Shown: positions 43,599 through 53,934, counted from the stretch's first letter. The stretch is DNA of 64,000 nt from Polaromonas glacialis (GCF_000709345.1 NZ_KL448323.1:582242-646241); one strand, 5' to 3'. Notes: a model not told the origin generated them from the sequence alone. Numbers and translations: made by a program.

Positions 43599-43669
43599 TT
43601 TTATGCATAAAAAATGCCTTTTCCGCTTGCCGTATAAGCGTTTTATGCTATTTAATTAATAGCAAAAAT
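43599..43669 (-). repeat. TAGCT-type dispersed repeat, intergenic
   Basis: Read on the + strand: TTTTATGCATAAAAAATGCC, TTTTCCGCTTGCCGTATAAG, CGTTTTATGCTATTTAATTA, ATAGCAAAAAT. It is a diverged copy of the repeat at 48877-48947, between convergent genes. Confidence 0.65.
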
Positions 43670-43699
43670 GCAGGTTGGCTCGTCAGCCGGCTCCGGCGG

Positions 43700-43972
43700 T
43701 CACGCCTGGCGGGTATGTTGAGCCCGGTGCCGCGTCACGTCCGGGCTGCGCAGGGCCGCGTGCTTGGTCGCCCGGCCGGTCACCCGTTCGCGCCACATCT
43801 TGAACGACGAGCGCTTGAGCTGGCGCCGCATCAGGGCAATGACCGCCGGCTCTCTCAAGCCGAACTGCACGGCGATGGATTCGAAGGGCGTGCGGTCTTC
43901 CCACGCCATTTCAATGACGCGGGAAATATCGGCTGCATCGAGCGGTGTTTCTTGCGGCAGGGACATGCTCAT
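43700..43972 (-). CDS. TIGR03643/DUF2805-family small protein
   Basis: A 90-residue basic protein with the family pattern ISRVIEMAWEDRTPFESIAV, GLREPAVIALMRRQLKRSSF and KMWRERVTGRATKHAAL. The function is unknown; the helical basic character suggests nucleic-acid binding (inference). It overlaps the upstream hydrolase gene by 4 bp. Confidence 0.8.
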   Translation of the reverse strand: MSMSLPQETPLDAADISRVIEMAWEDRTPFESIAVQFGLREPAVIALMRRQLKRSSFKMWRERVTGRATKHAALRSPDVTRHRAQHTRQA

Positions 43973-44790
43973 GCCTTCAGAAAGTCGCGAATGGCGAACA
44001 GTGTCGCATCGGGCGCTTCGGTCATCTGGTGGTGGCCGACCGTCAAACTGGCGATCTGAACAACCTTGCCTGCATTGCGCGCCGCAGCGATCAGCCCTCG
44101 CGCCGCCTTGGGCTGCGTCATCTGGTCCTGCGCGCCGAGCACGAACAGCACCGGGCAGGCGATGGCCGCCATCGCCGCCTCGCCGTTAGCATAGCGGTCG
44201 CAGGCCTGGAAGCCCCGGTGAAACACGTTGACCGTGGCGTTGCTCGCCAGCACGCGCCGGCCCAGCGCCATGCTGGCGCCATACACCCAGGTGCCGGGGC
44301 CGAGTGCGGACGGCGGCGGCGCCAGCGTGCTGCGCGAGAACACGTTGACCAGCTTGAGCGCTTTCATCGGCTCGTTCAGTGACGCGTCCAGCAGCGCGGG
44401 CGAGACCTTCATCGGAAAAGCGGTGCCGACCAGCACCAGGTGGCTGATGCGCGCTTTCAGCCTTGACGCGGCCTCCAGCGCAATCAGCGAGCCCCAGCTG
44501 TGGCCGACCAGCGCGGCGCGCTGCACGCCGGCCGCATCGAGCAGCGCGGCGATGAAACCGGCGGCTTCCTCGACGGAGGAGGGCGCCTCGCCGCTGCTGC
44601 GGCAATGGCCCGGCAGGTCCACCGCCAGCACGTTCCAGCCATGGTTCGCCAGGTAGCGGCTTTGCAGGCTCCAGACGCTGTGGTCGTTCAGCACGCCGTG
44701 GATGAAGACCACGGTCGGCTGGGCGGCATCGAAGGGCTTGCCGCCGGTGTAGCAATAAGTCTTGTGGCCGTTGACGCTGAGTTCCATCAC
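43969..44790 (-). CDS. Alpha/beta hydrolase
   Basis: A 273-residue alpha/beta-hydrolase with the oxyanion segment VVFIHGVLNDHSVW, the nucleophile elbow VGHSWGSLIALEAA, an acid in VLGAQDQM and a late histidine in VGHHQM. Substrate unknown. It overlaps the PLP enzyme gene by 4 bp, so it is part of a three-gene operon (sulfhydrylase, hydrolase, DUF2805). Confidence 0.85.
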   Translation of the reverse strand: MMELSVNGHKTYCYTGGKPFDAAQPTVVFIHGVLNDHSVWSLQSRYLANHGWNVLAVDLPGHCRSSGEAPSSVEEAAGFIAALLDAAGVQRAALVGHSWGSLIALEAASRLKARISHLVLVGTAFPMKVSPALLDASLNEPMKALKLVNVFSRSTLAPPPSALGPGTWVYGASMALGRRVLASNATVNVFHRGFQACDRYANGEAAMAAIACPVLFVLGAQDQMTQPKAARGLIAAARNAGKVVQIASLTVGHHQMTEAPDATLFAIRDFLKA

Positions 44791-46088
44791 GCACCTGCTT
44801 TCTCAGCGGCCTTCAGGGCACGCTTGAGGTCGTCGATCAGGTCGTCCGGGTCTTCCAGGCCGATCGACAGGCGGATCGTTCCCTGGGTGATGCCGGCGCC
44901 CGCCAGCGCGTCGTCGCTCATGCGGAAATGCGTGGTGCTGGCAGGGTGGATCACCAGGCTGCGGCAGTCGCCGACATTGGCCAGGTGGCTGAAGACCTTG
45001 AGCGCCTCGACAAATGCCTTGCCCTGTTGCCGGCTGCCTTTCAGGTCAAAGCTGAACACCGAGCCCGCGCCGCGCGGCAGCAGCTTGTTTGCCAGCGCAT
45101 GGCTGGCATGCGATTCGAGCATCGGATGGCCGACACGCGCCACCAGCGGATGGCTGGCCAGGAAGCCGACCACCTTTTCCGTGTTGCCCATGTGCCGCGC
45201 CATGCGCAGGCCCAGCGTTTCAATCCCTTGAAGGATCAGCCAGGCGGTGTGCGGGCTCATGCAGGCGCCAAAGTCGCGCAGGCCTTCGCGCCGGGCGCGC
45301 AGCAAAAACGCGCCGACGGTGCTTTCCTCGCTGAACACCATGTTGTGAAAGCCGTCATAGGCCTGCGTCAGCTCGGCAAACTTGCCCGACCGGTCCCAGT
45401 CGAAGCTGCCGCCATCGACGACCAGCCCGCCAATCACCGTGCCGTGGCCGCTCAAAAATTTGGTCGCCGAGTGATAGATCAGGTCGGCGCCGTGCTCGAA
45501 GGGTTTGATCAGCCAGGGCGAGGTCAGCGTCGAATCGACCAGCAGCGGCACCTGCGATTCATGGGCAATGGCTGCCACCGTTGCGATGTCGAGCACTTCC
45601 AGGCCCGGATTGCCGACGGTTTCGCCGAAAAACAATTTGGTGTTGGGCCGCACCGCCGCGCGCCAGCCGTCGATGTCGCCCGGCTTCACGAACGTCGTGT
45701 CGATGCCGAAGCGGCGCAGCGTGTAGTGCAGCAGGTTTTGGCTGCCGCCGTAGAGCGCGGTGCTGGCGACGATGTGCGAGCCGGCGCCCATCAAGGTCGC
45801 AATGCTCAGGTGCAGCGCCGCCTGGCCGCTGGCCGTGGCGATGGCGCCGATGCCGCCTTCGAGCGCCGCGATGCGCTCCTCCAGCACCGCGTTGGTCGGG
45901 TTGCTGATGCGCGAATAGACATGGCCGGCGCGCTCCAGGTTGAAGAGGCTGGCCGCGTGGTCGCTCGATTCAAAGACGAAGGACGTGGTCAGGTGTATCG
46001 GCACGGCGCGCGCGCCGGTGGCCGGGTCGGGGCTGGCGCCTGCGTGCAGCGCCAGGGTGTCGAAACCGGGGTCTGAATAACCGGGCAT
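44787..46088 (-). CDS. metY: O-acetylhomoserine aminocarboxypropyltransferase (PLP enzyme)
   Basis: A 433-residue Cys/Met-metabolism PLP enzyme. Signatures are DTLALHAGASPDPATGARAV, YSRISNPTNAVLEERIAALE, the PLP lysine in YHSATKFLSGHGTVIGG, and SVGLEDPDDLIDDL-like C-terminus (RLSIGLEDPDDLIDDLKRAL). The length and the PHTAWLILQG motif favour MetY (direct sulfhydrylation of O-acetylhomoserine) over cystathionine enzymes. Confidence 0.9.
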   Translation of the reverse strand: MPGYSDPGFDTLALHAGASPDPATGARAVPIHLTTSFVFESSDHAASLFNLERAGHVYSRISNPTNAVLEERIAALEGGIGAIATASGQAALHLSIATLMGAGSHIVASTALYGGSQNLLHYTLRRFGIDTTFVKPGDIDGWRAAVRPNTKLFFGETVGNPGLEVLDIATVAAIAHESQVPLLVDSTLTSPWLIKPFEHGADLIYHSATKFLSGHGTVIGGLVVDGGSFDWDRSGKFAELTQAYDGFHNMVFSEESTVGAFLLRARREGLRDFGACMSPHTAWLILQGIETLGLRMARHMGNTEKVVGFLASHPLVARVGHPMLESHASHALANKLLPRGAGSVFSFDLKGSRQQGKAFVEALKVFSHLANVGDCRSLVIHPASTTHFRMSDDALAGAGITQGTIRLSIGLEDPDDLIDDLKRALKAAEKAGA

Positions 46089-46323
46089 GAATGAAGTCTC
46101 CAGTTCAAAAAAGCTGATTTGTCTAGCGCCTGCGGCTGCGTTCGGGCCACGGGGAAATGCGCCGGTTCAAGGACCGGTAAAGTCAAGATGATCGTTACCC
46201 GTGGCGAAGGCATTGTGGGCTATATTCAAAGCCGATTTACACCCTGAATACCCGTACCGCGTCACGGCGGAGACCTGAAACACACACTGGCAGACGCTGC
46301 TGCCAGACCACCTAGGAAAAACC

Positions 46324-46779
46324 ATGAAGGTAGCAGACATCCTGCGCGTCAAAGGCAACACGCTCTACACCGTCCAGCCTGACGAGCCGCTGGCCAAGGC
46401 CGCCGAGATCATGGCCGAGAAAGACATTGGCTCGCTGGTCGTCATGGAGCATGGCGACCTGGTCGGCATGCTTACCTTTCGCGAGGTGATTGTCTGCATC
46501 GTGAACAATGGCGGCGAAATCGGCCGCACGCTGGTGCGCAAGGCAATGGACGACCATCCGATGACCTGCACGCCCGACACCGAGATCGACGAGGTTCGCC
46601 GCATGATGCTGGAGCGCCACGCGCGCTACATGCCGGTGATGAGCCAGCGCATGCTGATGGGCGTGATCAGCTTCTACGACGTGGCCAAGGCCGTGGTGGA
46701 CAGCCAGAATTTTGAAAACAAGATGCTCAAGGCCTACATCCGCGACTGGCCTGCCGAAGAGGGCGCCGACCGCGATTGA
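46324..46779 (+). CDS. Two-CBS-domain protein
   Basis: A 151-residue protein made of two CBS domains: VQPDEPLAKAAEIMAEKDIG, SLVVMEHGDLVGMLTFREVI, and TCTPDTEIDEVRRMMLERHA, RYMPVMSQRMLMGVISFYDV. CBS pairs bind adenosine nucleotides and act as regulatory units. It is monocistronic and divergent from metY. Confidence 0.9.
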   Translation: MKVADILRVKGNTLYTVQPDEPLAKAAEIMAEKDIGSLVVMEHGDLVGMLTFREVIVCIVNNGGEIGRTLVRKAMDDHPMTCTPDTEIDEVRRMMLERHARYMPVMSQRMLMGVISFYDVAKAVVDSQNFENKMLKAYIRDWPAEEGADRD

Positions 46780-46827
46780 TGTCCGGGCGGGCCGCAGCCG
46801 CCCGTCGTGGTGCTTTCGGATTTCCTG

Positions 46828-48048
46828 TCAGATTGCGCTGGCGTGGATCATCTCCCTAACGCGCGGATAGATCTGCTGGTTCCACCTGCGGCCGCTGAAC
46901 ACGCCGTAATGCCCGACGCCGATCTGCACATGGTGGACGCGCCGGTGCAGCGGAATGTTCGGGCAAAGGTCCTGCGCTGCCACCGTCTGGCCGACGGCGC
47001 AGATGTCGTCGCGCTCGCCCTCGACCGTCATCAGCGCCGTATGGCGAATGGCGCCCGGATTGACCAGCCGCCCCCGGTAGCCGAGCTTGCCCAGCGGCAG
47101 GTCGTAGGTCTGGAATACCTTTTCGACGGTTTCCAGGTAGAACTCGGCCGGCAGGTCGTTCACGGCCAGGTATTCGTCATAAAACAGCCGGATCACGTCG
47201 GCCTTTTCCACATCGCCCTCGACCAGGTGCCGGTACAGGTCCTTGAAGGACTTCTTGTGGCGCTCCAGGTTCATGCCCAAAAATGCGCTGAGCTGCACAA
47301 AACCCGGGTACACGCGGCGCCCGTGGCCGGCATGCGGCAACGGCACACGGCTGATCAGGTTTTTCTCGAACCATTCGATGGGCTTGCTGGTGGCCAGCAC
47401 ATTCACGCCCGTCGGGTTCACCCGGCAATCGACCGGGCCGGCCATTAGCGTCAGGCTGCGCGGCTGGGCCGCATCATCGTCCTCGGCCATCAGGGCCGTG
47501 GCCGCCAGCGCCGCCACGCACGGCTGGCACACGGCGATCACGTGCGTCCCCGGACCGATGGTCTGGATGAAGCGGATCATGTGGTCAATGTAGTCATCCA
47601 GCGCAAAGGCGCCTTCGCCCAACGGCACATCGCGCGCGTTGTGCCAGTCGGTGATGTACACGTCATGGTCCTGCAGCAGGGTGCGGGCGGTTTCGCGCAG
47701 CAGCGTGGCAAAGTGGCCTGACAGCGGCGCCACCAGCAGCACCGGCGGCTGGAAGGGCAGGTCGATGGACGCATCCTTCCTGAAGCGCAGCAGCGTGCCG
47801 AAGGGCATGGTCATGACCGCTTCCTCGGTGACCGGCACATCCTGGCCGTCCACGTTCACCGAATCCAGGTTGTAGGCCGGCCGCGAATGCGTCAGCCGCA
47901 TGCGCGAGAACACCTCCATCGATGCCGACCACTTGCGCAAAAAACTGCCTTCGGTCTTGTTCAGCCACATCGCGGCGCTGGTGCTTTGGGCCAGCAGGCG
48001 AAATGGTGACATCAGATCGGACTGGAGCTGGTAGGCCTGGTAAAGCAT
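46828..48048 (-). CDS. phaZ: Intracellular polyhydroxyalkanoate depolymerase
   Basis: A 406-residue protein that degrades stored PHB/PHA granules. It begins MLYQAYQLQSDLMSPFRLLA and has the type I depolymerase core: PVLLVAPLSGHFATLLRETA, DVYITDWHNARDVPLGEGAF, the Cys nucleophile elbow VIAVCQPCVAALAA (near residue 180) and HVQIGVGHYGVFSGRRWNQQ. The start at 48048 matches the family; the longer frame upstream adds a non-homologous extension overlapping the divergent GST gene. Confidence 0.93.
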   Translation of the reverse strand: MLYQAYQLQSDLMSPFRLLAQSTSAAMWLNKTEGSFLRKWSASMEVFSRMRLTHSRPAYNLDSVNVDGQDVPVTEEAVMTMPFGTLLRFRKDASIDLPFQPPVLLVAPLSGHFATLLRETARTLLQDHDVYITDWHNARDVPLGEGAFALDDYIDHMIRFIQTIGPGTHVIAVCQPCVAALAATALMAEDDDAAQPRSLTLMAGPVDCRVNPTGVNVLATSKPIEWFEKNLISRVPLPHAGHGRRVYPGFVQLSAFLGMNLERHKKSFKDLYRHLVEGDVEKADVIRLFYDEYLAVNDLPAEFYLETVEKVFQTYDLPLGKLGYRGRLVNPGAIRHTALMTVEGERDDICAVGQTVAAQDLCPNIPLHRRVHHVQIGVGHYGVFSGRRWNQQIYPRVREMIHASAI

Positions 48049-48193
48049 GTGGATGTCCTGGTTTTGTCTGAGAGATGTTTGATTTGCAGGCAATTTGCGC
48101 GCCAGAGCGGTTTGGGCCTGGGCCGGCCGAGCAAGGCAACTGGCACAACCTTTGCAAAGAAATCCGCACCACCCTTTGTTTAAGGAGCGTTTC

Positions 48194-48850
48194 ATGGCCC
48201 AAGCCGTCCTCACGATCAGCAGTAAAAACTATGGTTCCTGGTCCTTGCGCGGCTGGCTGATGGCCCGGCTGGCGGGGCTGGAGTTCACGGAAAAGGTGAT
48301 CCCGCTCGACGATCCGGCCATGCGCGCCGAGATGCTGCTGCTGTCGTCGAGCATGCTCGTGCCTTCGCTGGAGCACCGCGGCCTGAAGGTCTGGGACACC
48401 CTGGCCATCGGCGAATACCTGCACGAAATCAGGCCCGAAGCGCAGCTTTTACCGCCCGACATCAAGGCGCGTTCGCATTGCCGCGCCATCTGCGGCGAAA
48501 TGCACTCCGGCTTTGCCTCGCTGAGGTCATCGTTGCCGATGAACCTCAAGGCGCACTTCCCGGGTTTCAAGGTCTGGTCGCGCGCGCAGGGCGACATCGA
48601 CCGGGTGCTGGAAATCTGGAAGGACTGCCTGGTCACCTACGGCGGCCCCTACCTGTTCGGCAAGAAACCGTGCCTGGCCGACGCCATGTACGCGCCGGTC
48701 GTCACGCGCTTTTTGACCTACGACGTGGCCCTCGACAAGGTCTGCGCCGCCTACTGCAAGCGCATCATGGAATTGCCGGCCATGAAGGAGTGGGTGGCCG
48801 AGGCCAAGGAAGAGCCCGAGGACATCGACGAGCTGGACGCGGAGTTCTAG
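48194..48850 (+). CDS. Glutathione S-transferase-like protein
   Basis: A 218-residue protein with a thioredoxin-like N-terminus (LTISSKNYGSWSLRGWLMAR; SWSLR is the usual glutathione-site segment) and SSSMLVPSLEHRGLKVWDTL, followed by an all-helical C-terminal domain (KKPCLADAMYAPVVTRFLTY). A conjugation or isomerase role is possible. It has AAGGAG before the ATG and is divergent from phaZ. Confidence 0.88.
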   Translation: MAQAVLTISSKNYGSWSLRGWLMARLAGLEFTEKVIPLDDPAMRAEMLLLSSSMLVPSLEHRGLKVWDTLAIGEYLHEIRPEAQLLPPDIKARSHCRAICGEMHSGFASLRSSLPMNLKAHFPGFKVWSRAQGDIDRVLEIWKDCLVTYGGPYLFGKKPCLADAMYAPVVTRFLTYDVALDKVCAAYCKRIMELPAMKEWVAEAKEEPEDIDELDAEF

Positions 48851-48876
48851 CGTGCATTCGTTTTTGCCAACAGACA

Positions 48877-48947
48877 ATTTTTAGCATCAAATAGGCCGTT
48901 TTCGCATGCTGTTCAAGCGCGAGTAGCTATGAATTAAGTAGCAAAAA
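48877..48947 (-). repeat. TAGCT-type dispersed repeat, reference intergenic copy
   Basis: Read on the - strand it runs GCTACTTAATTCATAGCTAC, TCGCGCTTGAACAGCATGCG, AAAACGGCCTATTTGATGCT and then an A-run. It is the clearest copy in the window and serves as the reference for the others. It lies between the GST and cupin genes. Confidence 0.85.
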
Positions 48948-49025
48948 TCGGTCCGGCGCCTTGTGCGCCGCAATGGACGGTGCTGGTGATTTCGTGCGGG
49001 CGGCAGGGCAGGCCGCCGTTTTACT

Positions 49026-49451
49026 TCAGTTTGTCCACGGCGTGGGCGCTGGAATGGCGCATACCGGCGCTACGTCAATCGATTTGAAGTCCGCTGGCGA
49101 AACGATTTCAAGGTATTCCATGTCGGGCGAATAGTCGAACAGGTAGTGGCTGATGCCGGGCCGCTGATGCACCACATCACCCGCTTCGACCAGCGTTTCC
49201 TGGTCGCCGTACATGAAGCGCGCCCAGTCTTTCATCATGATCACAATCTGGAAATCCGCCTCATGGCGGTGCCAGCCCGTGCCGCTTTCTGGTGCCATGT
49301 TCGCCTTGACAAGGTGCGCAATCACTTTTCCGTTCGTCGCTGCGGCAATGCCCAAGTCGCGGTAAAGAAAGAAATCACGCAGGCCGCCCGGCAAAAAAGA
49401 CGTGTCACCGGGTTTGACATGCGAAAACGTGGTGGCGGTGCGGTCCAGCAT
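49026..49451 (-). CDS. Cupin-domain protein
   Basis: A 141-residue protein with a single cupin barrel. The metal ligands are in GTGWHRHEADFQIVIMMKDW (H-x-H-x3-4-D/E arrangement) and GISHYLFDYSPDMEYLEI. No substrate can be predicted. It is monocistronic. Confidence 0.8.
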   Translation of the reverse strand: MLDRTATTFSHVKPGDTSFLPGGLRDFFLYRDLGIAAATNGKVIAHLVKANMAPESGTGWHRHEADFQIVIMMKDWARFMYGDQETLVEAGDVVHQRPGISHYLFDYSPDMEYLEIVSPADFKSIDVAPVCAIPAPTPWTN

Positions 49452-49912
49452 GGGGAAACTCCTATTCAGTCGAGTTGCGGCAAGGAATGCTGCGCTGCAC
49501 GAAGCAGGAAATGTTCCAGTTGGTTTTTTGCGATGCGAGGCAGGCTGTTGCTGGAGCAGCGCTGTTTTTTTTGGGAATTCGGTTGGCGGGCTGCTTCAGA
49601 CTGACAGCGGTCATTAAAATTTCAAACGCGAAAGTCAGCTTCGTTCCCAAAGCAGACGCATGAAATTTCAGTTCGATTGGCTCAGTTGCGAGCGTTAGCC
49701 GAGATTTAGGCGCGTGGTCACTGCGCTATAGTCTGGCGAATGATGCGCTGGGGCAGCGAACTCGGCGCTGACTGAATTTCGCCAAGGTAGGCAACAAGAG
49801 TTAAAGGGTTGGAAATGACTTCAACTTTTTTGGAATTGGCTACGAACCTGCCTCCGCTCTCGACTAAGCATCAACGTTAGAGCCCACAAAACACAACCTG
49901 CCGCTGCACGAA
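49452..49912. other. AT-richer spacer upstream of the cassette-like gene
   Basis: About 460 bp with no convincing gene. Base composition is clearly less GC-rich than the neighbours. Two GTTAG core-like sequences occur (GAGCGTTAGCC near 49690 and CAACGTTAGAGCC near 49873), resembling the right-hand core of integron recombination sites but not matching GTTRRRY exactly. Confidence 0.4.
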
Positions 49913-50590
49913 ATGTCTCTGAAATCTCTCGTGCTCCATCGGTCAGTCGCCTTGTGTTGTACCCTAGCGCTCGCCGGCTGCGCTGTGCCAAGCCTTGCGT
50001 GGAAATACACAAGCTGGACCGGGCCTCTTGCCATGGGCAACGACCTCGCTCGGATAATTGAGAAATGCGACCTGGGTCCGGGCTTCATGTCGGACGTAAC
50101 CCGTTGCAAGCTCGCATTCGTAGATTTTCGCGGGAGCAAGATTGACGTTAATGACGACGTTCAGAAGTTACTAGACGACTTCATGCCGCAGGTCGCCAAA
50201 CTTAAGCCTTGGGTAAAAGTTGAGCGGCTGAATCGCTCGCCGGAAGCGTCACTGGGAACCCGGCTGCCCTACCGGTTGCACATTCTGACAGTCTCACCCG
50301 TAGTTCTCCTTGTTGTTCCACGCGAACCCAATGACACCGAATACTGCGCGGGCCGTGGGCTGGAAGAAGGCTGCATTCGCTCGCGAGTATTTGACCTTGA
50401 GCCCTATTGGTACAAGCGTCAGCCAAGGGTGGCTGAAGGCTCATTTTGGGTCGCACCAGCACTCGGCGTTACATTCAAGCAAATCGATACTTCGGCAGGC
50501 CATGCTTTCATTGACCTAAAAGATTCGCGCCTTCGGCTGGCTTCACGAGGAGGCGCTTGGTGTATTACTCGTGAAGCCGCAGCCCATTAG
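49913..50590 (+). CDS. Orphan exported lipoprotein, unknown function
   Basis: A 225-residue protein with a lipoprotein signal (VALCCTLALAGCAVPSLAWK; lipobox LAGC). The mature part contains six more cysteines, including KCDLGP, TRCKLAF, EYCAGRG and EGCIRS. Its codon use is less GC-biased than that of its neighbours. I recognise no family. It is preceded by GTTAG-like cores and followed by an attC-like half site, so it may be a captured integron-type cassette (inference). Confidence 0.6.
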   Translation: MSLKSLVLHRSVALCCTLALAGCAVPSLAWKYTSWTGPLAMGNDLARIIEKCDLGPGFMSDVTRCKLAFVDFRGSKIDVNDDVQKLLDDFMPQVAKLKPWVKVERLNRSPEASLGTRLPYRLHILTVSPVVLLVVPREPNDTEYCAGRGLEEGCIRSRVFDLEPYWYKRQPRVAEGSFWVAPALGVTFKQIDTSAGHAFIDLKDSRLRLASRGGAWCITREAAAH

Positions 50591-50601
50591 CCACAGCGTT
50601 G

Positions 50602-50621
50602 GCCCAACCCTTCGTTCGAGC
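50602..50621 (+). other. attC-like half site after the orphan lipoprotein gene
   Basis: GCCCAAC (fits RYYYAAC), a 5-bp spacer and GTTCGAGC follow each other in the order R''-spacer-L'' of integron attC sites. It starts 11 bp after the stop codon. I did not find the matching L'/R' half (GCTCGAAC...GTTGGGC) downstream, so a complete attC is not shown. Confidence 0.4.
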
Positions 50622-50968
50622 GGATTCGCCCCGGCAGGCCGCTTCAGGCACTCTCACCCAATGAATCTCGTCGAGGCTATCCAATGGCCTGGGTAGTGTC
50701 GCGCGTGGCACCGAGACCACCAGGCTCGATTTTGCGTGAGGCGGTACATATTCTCCAGCTTGGGGCTGGTTTCCTGCCAGGTCAGGGCTCTAACGCTGTA
50801 TGTCCGCTCCTGGTCGAAACCTGACTAACAGCTAAATTGGGTGATCGGCAGCAATCGCTGCAATGCAGCCAGTCGGCCACGCCGGCGCATCCCTATGGCA
50901 GGAGCCGGCTGCCGACTTTCCGCCGCTCATGCTGAAACCACCCAAACCCATCAAGGATAATCCCCGCC
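50622..50968. other. Spacer upstream of aroC
   Basis: About 350 bp without a gene. Apart from the attC-like half site at its edge I see no clear structure. Confidence 0.4.
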
Positions 50969-52066
50969 ATGAGCGGCAATACCTTTGGAAATCTCTTCGC
51001 AGTCACCAACTTCGGTGAATCCCACGGCCCGGCCATTGGCTGCGTGATCGACGGCTGTCCGCCGGGCATGCTGCTCAGCGAAGCCGACATCCAGGGCGAC
51101 CTCGACCGGCGCCGCCCCGGCACCTCCAAATTCGTCACGCAGCGCAACGAACCCGATGCGGTCGAAATTTTGTCCGGCGTGTACCAGGGCAAGACCACCG
51201 GCACGCCGATCTGCCTGTTGATCAAGAACACCGACCAGCGCAGCAAGGACTACGGCAACATCCTCGATACCTTCCGTCCCGGCCATGCCGACTACACCTA
51301 CCTGCACAAGTACGGGCTGCGTGACCCGCGTGGCGGCGGCCGTTCGTCGGCCCGGCTGACGGCGCCCATGGTGGCGGCCGGCGCGGTGGCCAAGAAATGG
51401 CTGCTTGAACAATACGGCACGACGTTTCGCGGCTGCATGGCGCAGATCGGCGAGGCGGTGATTCCGTTCGAGTCGTGGGAGCATGTAGCCCACAACCCGT
51501 TTTTTGCCCCCGTGGCCGACGTGTCCCACCTTGAAAACTACATGGACGCGCTGCGCAAGGCCGGCGATTCCTGCGGCGCGCGCATCCGCGTGGTGGCATC
51601 CAACGTGCCGGTCGGCCTGGGCGAGCCGCTGTTCGACAAGCTGGACGCCGACATCGCCTTTGCCATGATGGGCATCAATGCGGTGAAGGGCGTGGAAATC
51701 GGCGCCGGCTTTGCCAGCGTGACCCAGCGCGGCACCACCCACGGCGATTCGCTGTCGCCCGAAGGCTTTATGTCGAACAACGCCGGTGGCGTGCTCGGCG
51801 GCATCAGCACCGGGCAGGACCTGGAAGTGTCGATTGCCATCAAGCCGACCAGTTCCATCATCACGCCGCGCCAGTCGATTGACATCCACGGCCAGCCGGC
51901 CGAGGTGGTGACCAAGGGCCGGCACGACCCCTGCGTCGGCATTCGCGCCACGCCGATTGCCGAGGCCATGCTGGCGCTGGTCGTCATGGAGCATGCCTTG
52001 CGCCGGCGCGCGCAGTGCGGCGATGTGAAGGTCGGCACGCCAGACATCATGCGTCACCAAGGCTGA
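50969..52066 (+). CDS. aroC: Chorismate synthase
   Basis: A 365-residue FMN-dependent enzyme making chorismate from EPSP. Its motifs are [80 protein letters not shown] and [20 protein letters not shown]. All three family signatures are present and the length is normal. Confidence 0.97.
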   Translation: MSGNTFGNLFAVTNFGESHGPAIGCVIDGCPPGMLLSEADIQGDLDRRRPGTSKFVTQRNEPDAVEILSGVYQGKTTGTPICLLIKNTDQRSKDYGNILDTFRPGHADYTYLHKYGLRDPRGGGRSSARLTAPMVAAGAVAKKWLLEQYGTTFRGCMAQIGEAVIPFESWEHVAHNPFFAPVADVSHLENYMDALRKAGDSCGARIRVVASNVPVGLGEPLFDKLDADIAFAMMGINAVKGVEIGAGFASVTQRGTTHGDSLSPEGFMSNNAGGVLGGISTGQDLEVSIAIKPTSSIITPRQSIDIHGQPAEVVTKGRHDPCVGIRATPIAEAMLALVVMEHALRRRAQCGDVKVGTPDIMRHQG

Positions 52067-52187
52067 GCGATAAAGCTTGGCGCTCCCGCCCACGCTGGCG
52101 GTTCTGGGGCCGAAGCGGGGAATTTGCCTACAGCACGGAAAAAATCAGCGCCGTAGATTGAGCCTTTTGATCATTCAGGAGGCATTC

Positions 52188-53201
<1,014 letters not shown>

Positions 53202-53217
53202 GCGCTGAAAACCATGA

Positions 53218-53281
53218 ATTAGTGATGAAATAGGCCGTTTGCGCACTACTGGAAAGCGTAAGCAGCTATTAAATAAGTAGC
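53218..53281 (-). repeat. TAGCT-type dispersed repeat, intergenic
   Basis: Read on the - strand: GCTACTTATTTAATAGCTGC, TTACGCTTTCCAGTAGTGCG, CAAACGGCCTATTTCATCAC. It separates the SDR gene from an oxidoreductase remnant and is the closest relative of the copy inside gcvP. Confidence 0.85.
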
Positions 53282-53320
53282 GACATGGCCTGCCATTCAG
53301 ACCGACTGGCGTGTAGGGGT

Positions 53321-53485
53321 GTCGATCCGCTGACCGCGCAACTCGGTCATTTTTGCGATCTGATCGTCGGTCAGGCTGCGCCGATAATCACCGTGGCCGA
53401 CGCCCTGCAACGCCTGCGCACCGTCCAGGCCGTGCGGCGCTCGATAGCCAGCGGCCAGACCGTCGCCGTGCAGGAGTTGACGTAA
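53321..53485 (+). pseudogene. C-terminal remnant of a Gfo/Idh/MocA-type oxidoreductase
   Basis: The frame reads DPLTAQLGHFCDLIVGQAAP, IITVADALQRLRTVQAVRRS and IASGQTVAVQEL, which looks like the final helix-strand part of Gfo/Idh/MocA sugar dehydrogenases (HFCDLI...ADALQ.LR...A..RSI.SG). The Rossmann domain and the rest are missing. The upstream neighbour is the repeat at 53218-53281, so the gene was probably lost by deletion next to that repeat. Confidence 0.5.
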
Positions 53486-53504
53486 CCACCGGAAGAAAAC
53501 CTGC

Positions 53505-53918
53505 ATGCCCGTGATTCACAAGTTTCTGATTGATGAGCGCGAAGTCGAGCTCAGCGCCATCCGGGCGCAGGGCGCGGGCGGGCAGAACGTCAATAAGGTG
53601 TCCAGCGCCGTGCATTTGCGCTATGACATCAAGGCCTCGTCGCTGCCCGACGAGATCAAGGAACGCCTGCTGTGCCTGAGCGACAGCCGAATCACCCAGG
53701 AAGGCGTGCTGGTGCTCAAGGCGCAGCAGCACCGCACCCAGGAGATGAACCGCGCCGATGCGCTGGCGCGCCTGCAGCAGGTCATCGACGGCGTGTCCAA
53801 CCCGCCCAAGGCCCGGCGCGCCACCAAACCCACCTATGGTTCGCGTCAGCGCCGGCTCGAAGGCAAGAGCCAGCGCTCTGCCACCAAGGAACTGCGCGGC
53901 AAGGTGAACAAGGAATAG
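53505..53918 (+). CDS. arfB: Alternative ribosome-rescue peptidyl-tRNA hydrolase ArfB (YaeJ)
   Basis: A 137-residue protein with the release-factor motif AQGAGGQNVNKVSSAVHLRY (GGQ near residue 25) and a basic C-terminal tail (RRLEGKSQRSATKELRGKVN) that would enter the empty mRNA channel. It frees nascent chains from stalled ribosomes. Length and domain order match ArfB. Confidence 0.93.
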   Translation: MPVIHKFLIDEREVELSAIRAQGAGGQNVNKVSSAVHLRYDIKASSLPDEIKERLLCLSDSRITQEGVLVLKAQQHRTQEMNRADALARLQQVIDGVSNPPKARRATKPTYGSRQRRLEGKSQRSATKELRGKVNKE

Positions 53919-53934
53919 GCGAATAAAGATTTCA

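Noticed and set aside
50602..50700. A complete integron attC site
   Set aside because: Only the R''-L'' half could be read. The complementary half was not found, so a full attC is not claimed; the half site is reported with low confidence.
53297..53506. 69-codon - strand ORF between the repeat and arfB
   Set aside because: It contains a plausible LTDDQIAKMTELR segment, but the + strand frame matches the end of a Gfo/Idh-type protein better, and no ribosome-binding site was seen for the - strand frame.
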